This document shows, piece after piece, positions 34,601 through 46,599 of a DNA stretch of 64,000 bases (position 1 is its first letter; every line of letters begins with the position of its first letter). Origin of the DNA: Clarkia xantiana subsp. parviflora (taxonomy: Eukaryota; Streptophyta; Magnoliopsida; Myrtales; Onagraceae). The DNA is taken from contig JAPTYO010000010.1 in assembly GCA_036873135.1 (NCBI GenBank), positions 27,025,772 through 27,089,771 on the forward strand, read 5' to 3'. The notes beneath the pieces were generated by a model, which saw only the letters and a program-made list of their open reading frames with translations, ran no database searches and had not been told where the DNA came from. The position numbers and the translations under genes are program-made.

Positions 34601-35966
34601 AAAGGATACAGACAAAAGGAAGGACTGGATTATTTTGATACATATTCTCCAGTGACTAGAATCACATCCATAAGGATGGTACTTGCGATTGCCGCGTTGC
34701 GAAATCTAGAAGTACATCAAATGGATGTGAAAACGGCTTTCTTAAATGGAGATTTAGACGAAGAAATCTACATGGAACAACCTGAGGGTTTCTCTACGCG
34801 AGGGCAGGAAAAGAAAGTTTGTAAGCTTGTCAAATCCCTGTATGGTCTAAAACAGGCGCCTAAACAATGGCATCATAAATTTGACAGCGTTATGATGGAA
34901 AAAGGTTTCAAAATAAATGAGTGTGACAAATGTATTTACGTGAAAGATACAGATAGAGGTTATGTTATTTTGTGTCTTTACGTAGATGACATGCTTATCG
35001 TTGGAAGTAACGATGAGATGGTCCGGTCTACCAAACATATGTTGAGTTCAAGGTTCGATATGAAAGATATGGGTCTTGCCGATGTGATCCTTGGAATTAA
35101 AATCATAAGATCTTCGGAATGTCTCGTTCTAAGTCAAACTCATTATATTGATAAGATTTTGGATAAGTTTAACAGAGATGACAAGAACGAGGTCAGTACC
35201 CCTATTGATACGAGTAAGTACTTTTCAAAGAATAAGGGGGAATCCATTTCCCAAATTGAGTACGCTCGAATTATTGGCAGTGTCATGTACTTAATGTCAT
35301 GCACTAGACCAGATATCGCTCACGCGGTAAGTGTATTGAGTCGATATACGAGTAACCCTAGTGTTGATCACTGGAAACGGGGTAATCAGGTTACTTAGGT
35401 AGCTGAGACATACTCGTAATCATGGTCTACATTATACTAGAAATCCTTCTGTGATAGAAGGCTATAGTGATGCGAACTGGATATCCGATTCCAGAGACAC
35501 GGACTCTTTGAGTACAAGTGGTTACGTTTTCACCTTAGGAGGTGCAGCAGTGTCGTGGAAGTCCTCAAAGCAAACAGTCATAGCCAGATCCACGATGGAG
35601 TCTGAGTTTATTGCACTAGATAAATGTGTCGAAGAGGCAGAATGGCTACGCCATTTCCTCGAGGATGTTCCGAGATGGCCAAAACCTGTGCCCGCAATTT
35701 GCATTCACTGCGATTGTAAAGCCGCGATCGGCAGATCACAAAATTTTATGTATAATGGAAAGTCAAGACATATCCGTCGAAGACATAGTTCCATAAGACA
35801 ATTACTCTCTACCGGAATTATCACGATCGACTTTACGAGATCGGTTGATAATATTGCGGATCCGCTAACCAAAGGGTTAAACAGAGAATTGTTTGGCCAA
35901 GCATTAAAAGGAATGGGGCTAAAGCCCTTAGAGGAAACACCCTTGAGAAGGAAAACCCAACCATGA
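31643..35966 (+). pseudogene. Copia gag-pol polyprotein with one frameshift
   Basis: The start is taken at ATGGATCCAAAC (31643), after a TTATCAG; an in-frame ATG at 31586 is less likely. Domains with approximate residues from 31643: gag (FDGTNFKIWSEKM, 100-300), zinc knuckle CFNCGKIGHKANEC (370), protease WWVDTGATKHVC (422), pre-integrase LWHGRLGHVN (560), integrase core (HSDVCD, RSDRGGEY, PQSNGVAERKN; 620-720), RT (KARLVIKGYRQKEGLDYFD, MDVKTAFLNG, LYVDDMLIVG; 960-1150). The frame breaks near 35380-35400 inside the RT/RNase H link (WKRGNQVT then stop). It resumes at 35451 with RNase H ([32 protein letters not shown]) and ends at 35966. All catalytic residues look intact, so a single small indel is the visible lesion. 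Confidence 0.9.
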
Positions 35967-36525
35967 TGACTGGAGATCCCAAGAACTTGGTTCAATGGGA
36001 CAACCTAATCACAAGGGTGAGTGTGGTCACTGTGGGGGTCAAACCCCGAGCCCATTCCTATGATGCAAACAGTGATGAAGATGAGGTTAAGCTTTAGCCG
36101 TTGTTGATACTCACAAGCAAAGCTTTTAATGATTCGTAAGGAGAACTCAGAGTCATGATGATGCTCTTGAGACATAGAATCACCTATGCGAGTGAGAAGT
36201 GGGGCCGCTTCGAAAGGAGTTGTTGAGGGCGCAACTCTTAGAAACGCTTGCAGAACCAGGCTAGTGATCCAGGGCCTAGGGATCACAGGGCGTGAACCAA
36301 ACTATACTAGGAAGGTATCTGTGTGGGTGATGTCGTCATTTACACCAACGACAGTCGGTTCAAGGACATCGCGTCTACCGACCAGTCAGTAGAGAAGGCA
36401 TGATCTCACAAGGGGTAGGTTCAAAGGGGTTACCCCTACCTATTCTTTGCAGGTATTGACCGTTGAACACAACTTTCGAGTCTAGAGCTACCGTTAGGTT
36501 TCCAATTTCTATTCATGTGGGGGAT
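35967..36525 (+). other. Copia 3' untranslated region and polypurine tract
   Basis: Non-coding stretch between the polyprotein stop and the right LTR. It ends in TTCATGTGGGGGAT, the polypurine tract, immediately before TGTTGG at 36526. Confidence 0.7.
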
Positions 36526-37332
36526 TGTTGGCCGTAAAGCCTATTTTGGCATTATGGGCTTGCCTTAGCCCATGTGAGGTGAATGGCAATTGTCCAGATA
36601 CATTGAACCGAAAATTTATTTTTGGTTACAATTAATTATGGACATAATATATTTCAAGATTAATGTGATGCAATTAATGCATCCAATTTTGGACAGAATT
36701 GATGTCGAGAATATTCTGCTAAATCTCGAATTTAATGCAGAAGGAGCCCATCTGCCCTATAAATACAGCATCAATCCTTCACATTTGAACACACCTCACA
36801 AATTCATTCTCTCATTTTCTCTCTGAGTTTTCCTACCTCTCCGAGTTTATCTGCCACTGCATTATCAGGTTATAGTATCTGTTTATTTTATTATTCAGGT
36901 TCTACAGTCTGTTCTTATATTGAATTTTTGCCGTCGTCGTCGGCATCTCTATTAAAATCCTGTTGTGTTCAGGTATTGAGTTCGGTTCGGTCAAGCATGT
37001 TTCGTGCATAACACGATTTGACGACACTGTTGAATCCTGGGAGGTGATCGACCCGTGTTTAAACTCCTTTGCATAACCCGAGGGTGGAGTGGGACGAAAT
37101 TGCCTTAAGGAGACCGTGATCAGCACGGGCCTCAGTATTAAAATCACGTTTTCGTCTTTCTCGATTTTACGTGTAATTTCGGAGTTGTTAATATCTTGCA
37201 TGATAATTCGGTATAGTTATATGTAAGAACTCGAAATTTGACTATTTACATTTAGTCACTGAAGTTTCAAATATTGCAAATTGATCCCTCAACCTTTTGT
37301 GTTTTACAGTTTGACCCTGATATTTGCCAACA
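36526..37332 (+). mobile_element. Copia 3' LTR (807 bp)
   Basis: Matches 30753-31552 end to end. It carries a 7-bp insertion (near 36870, TATAGTA) relative to the left copy. AAATG follows at 37333-37337. Confidence 0.92.
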
Positions 37333-37337
37333 AAATG

Positions 37338-37730
37338 AAGGGACACATGCTGGGGTTTGGAGGAGATTTGAAGGATAAAATGGGAAATTTAATTTGGAGA
37401 GACTTTCTTCACTTTTAGGATTAAGGAAGATAGAACTAAATTTAATAAATCAATATCTCAATTATATTTGCAGTCTAATTCGAAAAAGTATAAACTCTAA
37501 GTAATTAGAGTATGAGCATTACCTAAGTGATCTGATTTTTAATTATTCCCCATTTTGTATCGAAATTAGAATTTTAAGAGAAAGACAATTTTACTGCATA
37601 ACTAGCTCAATGAGTTATTTAGCTTATATGGCAAAAAAAAAAAAAAAGTTATTTAGCTTATAAATAGTATTACACTAGGTGTTGTTCTTCTTCATGTACG
37701 GCGAGTATAATAGCTTTATAATTGTTTATA
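37338..37730. other. AT-rich spacer
   Basis: No gene or clear repeat apart from an A-homopolymer near 37634. TTGTTTATA at 37722-37730 is the left target duplication of the following element. Confidence 0.5.
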
Positions 37731-38506
37731 GGGTTAATAACCTATGAAAGGTCTAAACTTTGTCTCATGTTAACCGGAGAGGTCTGAATTTTCAAAAGTT
37801 AATTTAGAATGTCTGAATTTTCAACTTTGTTGAACCTTGGTTTTCCGTCCATTTTTAGGGTTAAATTTAACAGAATTGTGTGAAATGTCACTTTTACCCC
37901 TGAAGTCAAATTAAGACCACCATGGCTCCGGCCACTGCCACACCGGCTCCGGCCACCGCCACCTCCGTCTAAACACACCGGCAATCACCAATAAGGGCCC
38001 AGATCGAAGCCACAGAGCTCCGATCTGGAGCTCTGTGGCCCCGACCTGGAGCTCTGTGGCTCCGACCAGAGCCCAGAGCTCTGATCTGGAGCTCTGTGGC
38101 CCCGACCTGGGGACACACAGCTCCGATCTAGAGTTCTGTGGCCCCGACCTGGGGACACACAGCTCCGATCGGAGTTCTTTGGATCCGATCGGAGCTTTGG
38201 GCAGCCTTGGCGGTCACCGACAGTGTTTTCCGGCGAAGAATAATGTTTTTTTAAGGGCATTTTCGTCTTTTCAGGTCAAGCATGTGAGGGGCACACTTTG
38301 GTTGGAGGCCATTTTCGGGATTTAAGTTATTTCCGGGCACATGCCAAGCATGTGACCAAATTCCGTCAGTTTTAACGGCAAAAATTGACGGAGACCTCTT
38401 ATATCAACAAAGTTGAAAATTCAGACTTTCCAAATTAACTTTTGAAAATTCAGACCTCTCCAGTTAACATGAGACAAAGTTCATACCTTTCATATGTTAT
38501 TAACCC
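37731..38506. mobile_element. Non-autonomous Mutator-like element (776 bp)
   Basis: Starts GGGTTAATAACCTATGAAAG and ends in its inverted counterpart, CATATGTTATTAACCC. The terminal inverted repeats run about 100 bp (AACTTTGTCTCATGTTAAC, TCAACTTTGTTGA). It is flanked by TTGTTTATA (37722-37730) and TTGTTTAGA (38507-38515), a 9-bp duplication with one mismatch. The interior is GC-rich (37918-38230), unlike the AT-rich surroundings, and contains degenerate repeats of GGAGCTCTGTGGCCCCGACC. No transposase is present. The GC-rich core could be captured gene sequence, but no protein was recognised. Confidence 0.8.
37985..38190. repeat. GC-rich imperfect tandem repeat inside the MULE
   Basis: Units of about 30-60 bp built on CAGAGCTCCGATCTGGAGCT and TGTGGCCCCGACCTGG recur four to five times. 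They give a spurious minus-strand ORF full of SCVSPGRGH repeats. Confidence 0.7.
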
Positions 38507-38618
38507 TTGTTTAGAAACATGTATAATAATGTTTGAGTTTAAAGTTTAATTAATCTCAAATAATATTAACCAGAGCAAATTTCAATAGAAATTTAATATT
38601 GAATATATATATACAATA

Positions 38619-38633
38619 TTACATATTAACATG

Positions 38634-38667
<34 letters not shown>

Positions 38668-38682
38668 CATGTTAATATGTAA
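38619..38682. repeat. 64-bp perfect AT palindrome
   Basis: TTACATATTAACATGTTATA, then a TA run, then the exact inverse ending at TTAATATGTAA. It is self-complementary and cruciform-prone. Confidence 0.85.
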
Positions 38683-38699
38683 AGCACATATTATAACGA

Positions 38700-40990
38700 A
38701 AACCAACAAACCACAGAGCACAGTTGGGGTTACAAAGAGACCACACAAAACAGACACACCCCATTAACTAACTAGACCTATGGGGTAATCCGGACCAAAG
38801 CATAATCCAAAGCAGTTCAACAAAATGCACCTCCTAGCAAGGTTATGAGCTGGTTGTACCAAAGTTCTTGAAACCTTACAGACAGATAAAGCAGGGAAAC
38901 AAGACTTATGAAACGAAAAATTCGTAAAAACACCAAACAAAATAGCAGGAGCCCTTGTAGAATCCCTATGTAGAGACACCAATATAGACGAGTCTGTGAG
39001 CAAAGAAATGGGTTGTTGGGCAAAAGAACGAGCCAACAATAAACCAGTTCTTGCTGCTAAGACCTCCGCCAGAAGAGGATCAGATCCAGACAAACGGGCA
39101 GCTGCCAGCCCTCTAAGGTTCCCATCATCATCAAACAAAAGTGCAACACCAACGACTGAAAGTGACTCTGAATGTACAACACCATCAATGACGAGCCTCC
39201 AATGATGGTGTGGTTGAGGATATTCTACGTTCGAGGGCCTGATGGTGGTTGAAAAGACGGTCCTTCTTGATTATGTGTCTGTAATTGTTGAAGAGATCAA
39301 ATCAAGGTCAATAAACAAGTGAGACACTGATAACATTATCCTTTGAATATCTGGGTATCTAGCCTTAAAAATAATTATGTTTCTGGCCAACCAAATAGAC
39401 CACATAACCAAACATTTCTGAGATACAAGTTTCCTCCTATGACGCTTCGATGAACAGGGATCTGAATCCCAATGAAGCCAATCCTGAACAGATGAGATGG
39501 GTAAAGCAGTAGTCATTACACCCAAGGGACTAGCAAGCCATATACGAGCAACAAAGGGACAGGTCCACATAATATGATTCCAGGATTCATTCTCAGTCAA
39601 GCAGAACGGGCAGGTAGGATCAATGGTAGCTATACGTCTTTGGAGATTTAGCCCAAGAGCTAAACCCCCATTGCAACCCTTTCAAACGAACATCTTAATC
39701 TTTGGAGGCATTGGTAAATACCAGAACATACTCCAAAAAGAAAGACTACCAGTGATAGGGGAAGCAGAGGTAGAGCCATGAATTTGAGCATGGAATAGAG
39801 ACCTGAGAAAGTGATACCCTGACTTTATAGTATAAGACCCTGACCTATGATGTAAATACAAACTTATCAAGTGTTGGGAACAGAGGAATATCAATATGAC
39901 CTATCATCTGAGTGATAACTGGATGTACTATTTCAGCCAATTCCTGCACCTTCCAAGATCTTGTATCAAGATCAATAAAAGATGTAACCTTTATGGGATT
40001 ACCATTATCCAATCCAAGTCTCCATTGAAGAAGAGACGACATGTTTGGGACCCAAGGATCAGTCCAAAAATCAATTGACTGACCAGATCCCACAAGCCAT
40101 CTACTAGCAATGCATAGGAGAGGTCTTAGAGCTATCATACATTTCCACACAGGGGAATGATTGGCAGAACAATGAGCAGTAAAGAAAGCAGAATTGGGGA
40201 AATATCTCTGCCTCAGAATAGATACCCACAGGGAGTCTGTAGCAGTAGAAAGTCTCCAAACCTGCTTGAACAGTAGGGCACAATTCTGATTTCGAAAATC
40301 TTTAAAGCCAAGACCCCCTTGTTTTTTACTATGAGACAATTTATACCACGAAATCCAGCAAATTCCATTTCTGTCAGAAGAATTCTTCCACCAGAATCTT
40401 CTTATAATTTGTTCTAGCTTATCTAGAATATGATATGGGAGCTGCATGCTTGACATTATAAAGGTTGGAATAGAAGATGCTGTAGACTTGATAAGAACTT
40501 CCTTACCAGCAGCACATAAAAACCTAGACATCCACCCTTGTATTCTAAATCCCACCCTCTCCTTGTTGTGCCCCAATTGCTTTTTTCTGTGAGAACCAAT
40601 CTATAGGGAGGCCCAAATATTTATCAGATTCCTGCATTTATACTACCCAAATGTTTGAATAATCTGTGCCTTAAGAGTTGATGGCACATTCCTACTAAAC
40701 TTAACAGATGATTTCTGGAAGTTAATACATTGACTAGACTGTTGTTCATATAGGGCTAGGATAGATTGAAGATTAAGAATATTTGACATATTAGCCTCCA
40801 AAAGTAAGAAACTATCGTCAACAAAGAATAAGTGTGAACTAGCCAGACAATTTGTGCCTACTCTAATTCTCTTAATATCCAGTTGATGTTGGGCTAGAGA
40901 AAGTCGGGCAGATAAAACCTCAGCACAAAGTATAAACAGAAAGGGTGATGTACACCGAGATATAATACTTATATTTTCATTGACTTGCAC
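38700..40990 (-). pseudogene. 5'-truncated LINE (L1-type) ORF2 remnant
   Basis: Reads on the minus strand from 40990 downward. The first part is the C-terminal half of a non-LTR reverse transcriptase (SPFLFILCAEVLS; catalytic box FFVDDS instead of F/YADD, near 40830). 40576-39845 continues (GKEVLIKSTASSIPTFIMS, QGGLGFKD, FWTDPWVP). The zinc-binding RT-associated domain follows at 39600-39271 (ENESWNHIMWTCPF). Last is a plant-type RNase H domain at 39138-38764 (SDPLLAEVLAARTGLLLA, LLTDS). The endonuclease and N-terminal RT are absent, as expected of a 5'-truncated LINE. Frames shift at least once and stops occur. No poly-A tail or flanking duplication was identified. Confidence 0.85.
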
Positions 40991-41675
40991 TATATTTTTA
41001 ATTTAAAAGTCAAACCAGACATAACGTACGTGAAATCTATATATATTTGATTGTATAATAAAATTTATTTTAAATATATAACAATAATACTTATAGATCA
41101 ATCAAACATCACAAATTCTAAAGCTAAAAAGTCAAGGATTATAAGAGTTATTTTAAGAAAAATATATTGCACCTAGGAATGAGCAATTACCTATTTGGAA
41201 CTGAAACCTACCCATAACCGGTTTTTTAGTAGAATGGTCATTGAATAGTGACTGATTAATGGTCATTGGATTAAAAATTCAAAATTCAGGATATTTAGTT
41301 TCCATTTCAGTTTCAATATCACGGTAACCAGATATTCTGAACCCAAAACTTTAGAAAAGTCCCATTTAACAACTTAATTTCACGAAGTGTCGAATCAAGG
41401 AACCAGAATAAGTGGGATTCTATTGCGAATTTTAGATATTTTATATATAATTCTCAATGACGAATCAGATCGGTATAAATTGAGTTGGGTTAATTTTTTC
41501 TTAAAATTTTCATCATATGGGTATATCAATAATTTAAAATAATAAAGTGTGAATGAAACTACTCTTACATATGAAATATATTATCGTTATAACAAAGTGT
41601 TAAGAGATTTTTTCTTTTTAAAATGTTGAATAAAATAGTGAATTTCATGTCTAAATAAAACCTAAAGATAATTGA
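40991..41675. other. AT-rich spacer
   Basis: No gene recognised. A stretch near 41180-41340 repeats ATGGTCATTGRAT-like words. Confidence 0.4.
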
Positions 41676-42391
41676 TTGGTCACGTGCGTCGGGGTTCCTT
41701 CTTCGCGTAGACCGTTCACACCGAGATCCTTTGTTTGATGAACTTTTCTTCTCGTATCCAGCCCTCGCGGTCCTGCAAGAAGGGTGTGCTGGGGGATGCC
41801 CGGCGAACCTTCTTTGATGCTTAAATGAGTACGAGGGCTAAAGAGATAAAATATTCTAGAGAGAAGTCAGAGCTATCAATAATGAACTTAAGTTGTAAAT
41901 GAAAGGCATGGTGTTCTATTTATAGAGTTTGTGATGCAATAATCCGGTTAAGAATAATGATATCCCGGGATAGTGCATAACCGCGGGTAGGACGGGTATA
42001 AGTCATGTTTAGCATCAGAGGTCCCCACTGTGTTTGGTAATATCCACGTATGTTTTATACGGGCGCCGGGGACTCGAAATGGCCACTAATAGCGTAACCT
42101 AGGTGAAATGTCACCATAGTGTCGGGATCGCGCGTGGGTAACGCGACAGTTCCAAACTTTTCTAGTACGGACGGAAACACCTCTGTCCGGACCAGTCCGG
42201 ATGGAAGTCGTTCCTTCCGGGCCTTCGGGACCTGGGACAACTTCGTGTGTCCAGGTCGCGTTTTATCTCGGGGTTGTGTTTTTCGGGTTTCGGATCACTT
42301 GATGTCCAAGTTTCGGTTTATAACCGTGTTTGGGGTCGGCCTAGCGACTAAGTCGGGTTTAAGTGAGGTCAATCCGGGTGTATATCAATCA
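41676..42391 (-). mobile_element. Lone Tat-type LTR with a short internal stub
   Basis: The plus-strand right end is GTATATCAATCA, followed by TTTGTCCCCGAGTAAAGCAA, a diverged form of the polypurine tract seen at 7017 and 18857. So this is a minus-oriented 3' LTR. It holds a CTATTTATAG TATA region near 41917 and AGAGAAGTCAGAGCT, shared with element C's LTR. The left end is placed only approximately. The stub continues to about 42500 (TTGACTCTATTTTG). Confidence 0.65.
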
Positions 42392-42500
42392 TTTGTCCCC
42401 GAGTAAAGCAATGGTGTTACCCTTACTTGACTCTATTTTGTAACGGGATGCACACCCAAGTTGAGCTCACGTGCTTGATTTTACCTCTTAACGATCCCGG

Positions 42501-43744
42501 CTCGAGGCGGGGTGTGAGGCGCGATGCTTTTCCCTTCTTCCTTTCGAGAATAAGACAACATGTAAAAGTACCGTTATCATAAATGCAATTATGAACACAA
42601 ATATGTAATAAGTCATAAATATGTAATAATGTATTATCATGCAAATGGATGTAAGCATAAAAATGTATGTATGAATATGTGCACGAATTGGTGGCATATC
42701 ATGAATATATTTATATATGTTACTATCTAAATGATTGTGGTGGATTATGAACATGTAAATACATGTAAAATTTTATAGGTATTGAATGAAATAAGCCCAA
42801 ATTGACAAATATATAATTTTGTTATCGAGCGAATAACGAAAGGAGGACGAACGACGAAAACAGACGGGCGAGCGGCGACGGCTGGCGGTGGCGGTGGCGG
42901 CAGCGGTAGGCGAGCGGCGACGACAGCAGGTGAGCGGCAGCAGCGTGCTATGATTAAATTGTCTTTTATCTCAATTCTCAATTCTTACTGAAATTGTAAT
43001 GGTCATTCTTGAGGGTTAAGTCAAACTTGGCATTCTCTCAATTGTTGAACTTTTCCCTACTAATGTTTTCTACCATCTTCTCATTGTTGTTTTGATGACT
43101 TATTCATGTCATGCTAACTATGCTCGAGGCGGGGTGCGAGGCGCGATGATTTTCCCTTATTCCTTTCGAGAATAGGAAAACATGTAAAAGTAGCGTTATC
43201 AATAATGAAATTATGAAAACAAATATGTAACAAGTCAAAAATATGTAATAATGTACTATCATGCAAATGGATGTAAGCATGAAAATGTATGTATGAATAT
43301 GTGCACGAATTGGTGACATATCATGAATATATTTATATATGTTACTATCTAAATGATTGTGGTGGATTATGAACATGTAAATACATGTACAATGTTATAG
43401 GTATTGAATGGAATAAGCCCAAATTGACAAATATACAATTTTACTATCGAGTGAATAAAGAAAGGAGGACGAACGACGACAACAAACGGGCGAGCGGTGG
43501 CAGCGAGCGGCGATGGTTGGCGGTGGCGGTGGCGGCAGCGGTAGGCGAACGGCGGCAGCAGCGTGCGGTGATAAAATTGTCTTTTACCTCAATTATCAAT
43601 TCTTACAGAAATTGTAATGGTCATTCTTGAGGGTTAAGTCAAAATTGGCTATTCTCTCAATTGTTGAACTTTTCCCTACTAATGTTTTCTACCATCTTCT
43701 CATTATTTTTTTTTATAACTTATTCATGTCATGCTAACTATGCT
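42501..43744. repeat. 622-bp tandem duplication
   Basis: 42501-43122 and 43123-43744 are head-to-tail copies starting CTCGAGGCGGGG and ending CATGCTAACTATG, with a few percent divergence. Each copy has a GC-rich GGCGGTGGCGG island (42860-42945 and 43495-43565) in AT-rich DNA. The duplication begins at the end of the Tat LTR stub, so it includes a little of that element. Confidence 0.9.
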
Positions 43745-43862
43745 GGAGAATTCATCCACTTATAGACTTAAAACATATCATAATATATATATAGAGGTAA
43801 CACTAATAATATCTAAATCTATTATAATCTTATTCATAATATTTCTAGTATACCTGAGCTTC

Positions 43863-44505
43863 TTTGTTGCTGCTGCAACTAAAATTATTTTTATTTTTAA
43901 ATGTTAAAGTTTTAGTTATTATAAATGTTTTTTTCGTCGTAATTTTTTTCTAAGAACATATTGGATTGTGTTAACGTTTAATTTTAATTGGGGTTAACGG
44001 TTCTATACCATTCACCTAACACAAATAGAGTTTTAGAACTTTAAATTGTAACATTTATTGTATTTGTGAACGGTTTGGCTAGATTGACCATATATGATCA
44101 AACTTTTTAACAGTTGCGGTGATTTTTTTTTAACAATATGATCATCTAGGGTTAATCTCATCAAACCGTTTCTTCCACACAATAGGGTTTTAGAATAACC
44201 CTAAATTTTAAAAACACTATTGTGTTGGATGAACGGTTTGACCGAGTTAACCATAGATGATCATATTGTTAAAAAAATTGGCATAAATTTTAAAATGTTT
44301 GATGATCTAAGGTTAACCCGGTCAAACCGTTCACCCACTAAAATATGGTTTAGAATTTAAATTTATAAAACTCTATTTGTGTTAGGTGAACGGTTGGAAC
44401 TGTAAACCCCAACCCGACTAAGTTGTTAACGCAATCCAATATGCTATTAGATAAAATATATATTTTTCCATGAAAAATATAGTTATAATTTAATTCAAAC
44501 TTTAA

Positions 44506-44541
<36 letters not shown>

Positions 44542-44562
44542 TTTGGTTGTAGCAGCAGTCAG
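43863..44562. repeat. Foldback (long hairpin) element, about 0.7 kb
   Basis: The arms pair over about 300 bp. The left arm has GTTGCTGCTGCAACTAAAAT and CATATTGGATTGTGTTAACG; the right arm has their reverse complements (GCAATCCAATATG, TTTTGGTTGTAGCAGCAG). An inner hairpin centred near 44195 pairs AACAATATGATCATCTAGGG with TAGATGATCATATTGTT. An ATT trinucleotide expansion lies in the right arm only. The copia LTR at 44563 abuts the right end, so a target duplication cannot be read. Confidence 0.75.
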
Positions 44563-45162
44563 TGTAAGTATATGGTGATGGGCGCCGTAATTGGTAGCCC
44601 ATAATATGTATAGTTTACCTAATGAACTTGGGTAAATATCACATTAGGGTAATTGGGCTAGACCCAAATCCCAATTGACACGGGATGCCCAAAATTGGGC
44701 TTCCCCAAATACATAGGCCGGCCGAATATTTGTGGTGGGGTGAAGTGGACTTTTGTCCACTTTACTCCTCCTATAAATAAGAGGTGTTAGGGAAATTTTA
44801 GGGTTAATCATAATTCCCTCACAAGAGAGTTTTAGAGAGAAAAACCCTCATCTCCACACTATAGGTTCGGCCGCACCAAGTACTTCATCGAAGGTGTGCC
44901 AAATTGCTTTCGAGCAAACTCTCCAGAGATCTGTCCCTATGCCTAGAATCCATCTGAGGCTTTGCTGTGGAGATTATACCTCGTAGGGCTTCTTTCACAA
45001 GGACTTCTACAAGTTCCGACCGGAGGATCGCGAACTCCCTCGAGCAAGGATCTTGGACTACGGTTACTCTTGAGGTATGTGTGAACTTTCCGCTGCGTAA
45101 TTGATATTACTAGCACATACCATGTTTAAGTTTCCGTAGTGATTACTCCCCGTAATCTAACA
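44563..45162 (+). mobile_element. Copia 5' LTR (600 bp)
   Basis: TGTAAGTATATGGTGATGGG...CCCCGTAATCTAACA. It is closer in sequence to the LTR at 19822-20420 than to its own presumed partner at 48763. Confidence 0.85.
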
Positions 45163-45163
45163 G

Positions 45164-45176
45164 TTGTATCAGAGCC
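45164..45176 (+). promoter_or_regulatory. Primer-binding site, tRNA-iMet type
   Basis: TTGTATCAGAGCC begins two bases after the LTR and differs at one base from the canonical TGGTATCAGAGCC. Confidence 0.8.
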
Positions 45177-46590
45177 TGTGTTAGGATTTCATGATTTTGA
45201 TAAATTGGTATTCTTGAAATCTTTAATTTTGGACCGAAAATTTTAAAGAAAAAAAGAATTAAAATTTTGAATTTTTTAAGGGTTTATAATAGGTCCGAAA
45301 TTTTCATGTTCTTGGTAAATTTGATGTTCATGATCTTCAAGAAAAGTGTAATATTTATCAAAATCAAACATTGGATTCTAGGTCTTATTAAAATTTGATC
45401 TTAAAATTTGACCACTTGTTCCCAATTTCATGTTTATGGCCGAAAACCTTAGTGAATTTACAATGTAAAATTTTTAATTTCTTAGTCACCAAGGATAAAA
45501 TTTCGGCCAGATTTTAATATTATATTTTTTACTATATTTTAATTTTTTTTTTTAAACTAGGTAACAATATATCTATAATCGGGAACATTATGATAGATTC
45601 ACAATAATATATAGAAATATATATCACTATCAATATATCTAAATATTTAAATAGGGTTATAGATATTATTGATAGATTTAGTTACCTAAAAGATTGAGAA
45701 CATATATTGTCAGTATATTTGTTACCCTATTTAAGATATTGAAAATATATATTATATGTTGAACCGAATTTTGCATATATATATATATTTGATTGATTTA
45801 ATCTTATAGATAGAATCTTAGCAATAAATATATATATATATATATATATGTTTGTGTTTGGTCCGAAATATATATATATATATTTAATATTGGAAATTAT
45901 TTTATATAATCAATGTTAATTGGTGGTCAAGTTAAATATTTTTTGGACTTTAAAACCCTACTTGGGCCACAAGTAAGCATTTCGGCCCAACCTTTTAAAT
46001 TTTAATTATTGTGTCGGTCCAATATGTTAAACCGGGACGAAATGAAACCGAACCGGCTTTTCTCAATCTGTTCGACCTATTCGGGTCGGGTCGGACCGGA
46101 GTAATTAAGTGGATCTAACCAAACCAGTTTTGAGTGTTGAACCGAACCCTATTTTCTTGGACCGGTTCGGACCGAACCAGATTTTAAATTAAAAAACCGA
46201 ACTGAACCGGATTTTCCTAGACCAGACCGAACCAGATTTTCTGAACCAAACTGAACTGGACCGGACCAAAACATACTGAAATTGACTGAACCGAACAATG
46301 TTTTCCAAATCGAATTCAAGTCAATTAAAATAGGGATGTCAAGTTTTAAAATCCAAATGTTTTTGAATCTCGAATTGGACTACAAAGTGCTTATAGGGTT
46401 GCTAACCTCTATACCATGTTTCGATTATGGGGATGTATCTCGGAGATACATATTTTTGGGACTGGATTAATTAGAGGCCTGAATTACAATTGTTTATTAT
46501 TCAATATATATATATATTGATGCATGATTAGAAATGTTGTCTTGACATAGTCAACCTAGCTGGAAATTGCATGTTGTGGGCGGATACCTG
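45177..46590 (+). other. Non-coding internal region of the deleted copia
   Basis: Gag and the first half of pol are missing. There are TA microsatellites at 45775-45890 and a degenerate array of ACCGAACCGGATTTT-like words at 46030-46310. No reading frame resembles a protein. Confidence 0.6.
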
Positions 46591-46599
46591 GTTAAATAT

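Larger units (their letters stand above)
30753..37332 (+). mobile_element. Near-intact Ty1/copia retrotransposon
   Basis: A 6.6-kb element with LTRs at 30753-31552 and 36526-37332, AAATG duplications, a gag-pol frame at 31643-35966 and a polypurine tract (ATGTGGGGGAT) before the right LTR. By eye the LTRs differ at about 11 positions in 800 plus one 7-bp insertion, so the insertion is fairly recent. No standard tRNA-Met primer site follows the left LTR (GTCTTAAGGCAATT instead), so the primer is unclear. Confidence 0.93.

Noticed and set aside
37985..38325. ORFs with SCVSPGRGH or CGPDLGT repeats
   Set aside because: Generated by the GC-rich tandem repeat inside the MULE; no protein family fits.
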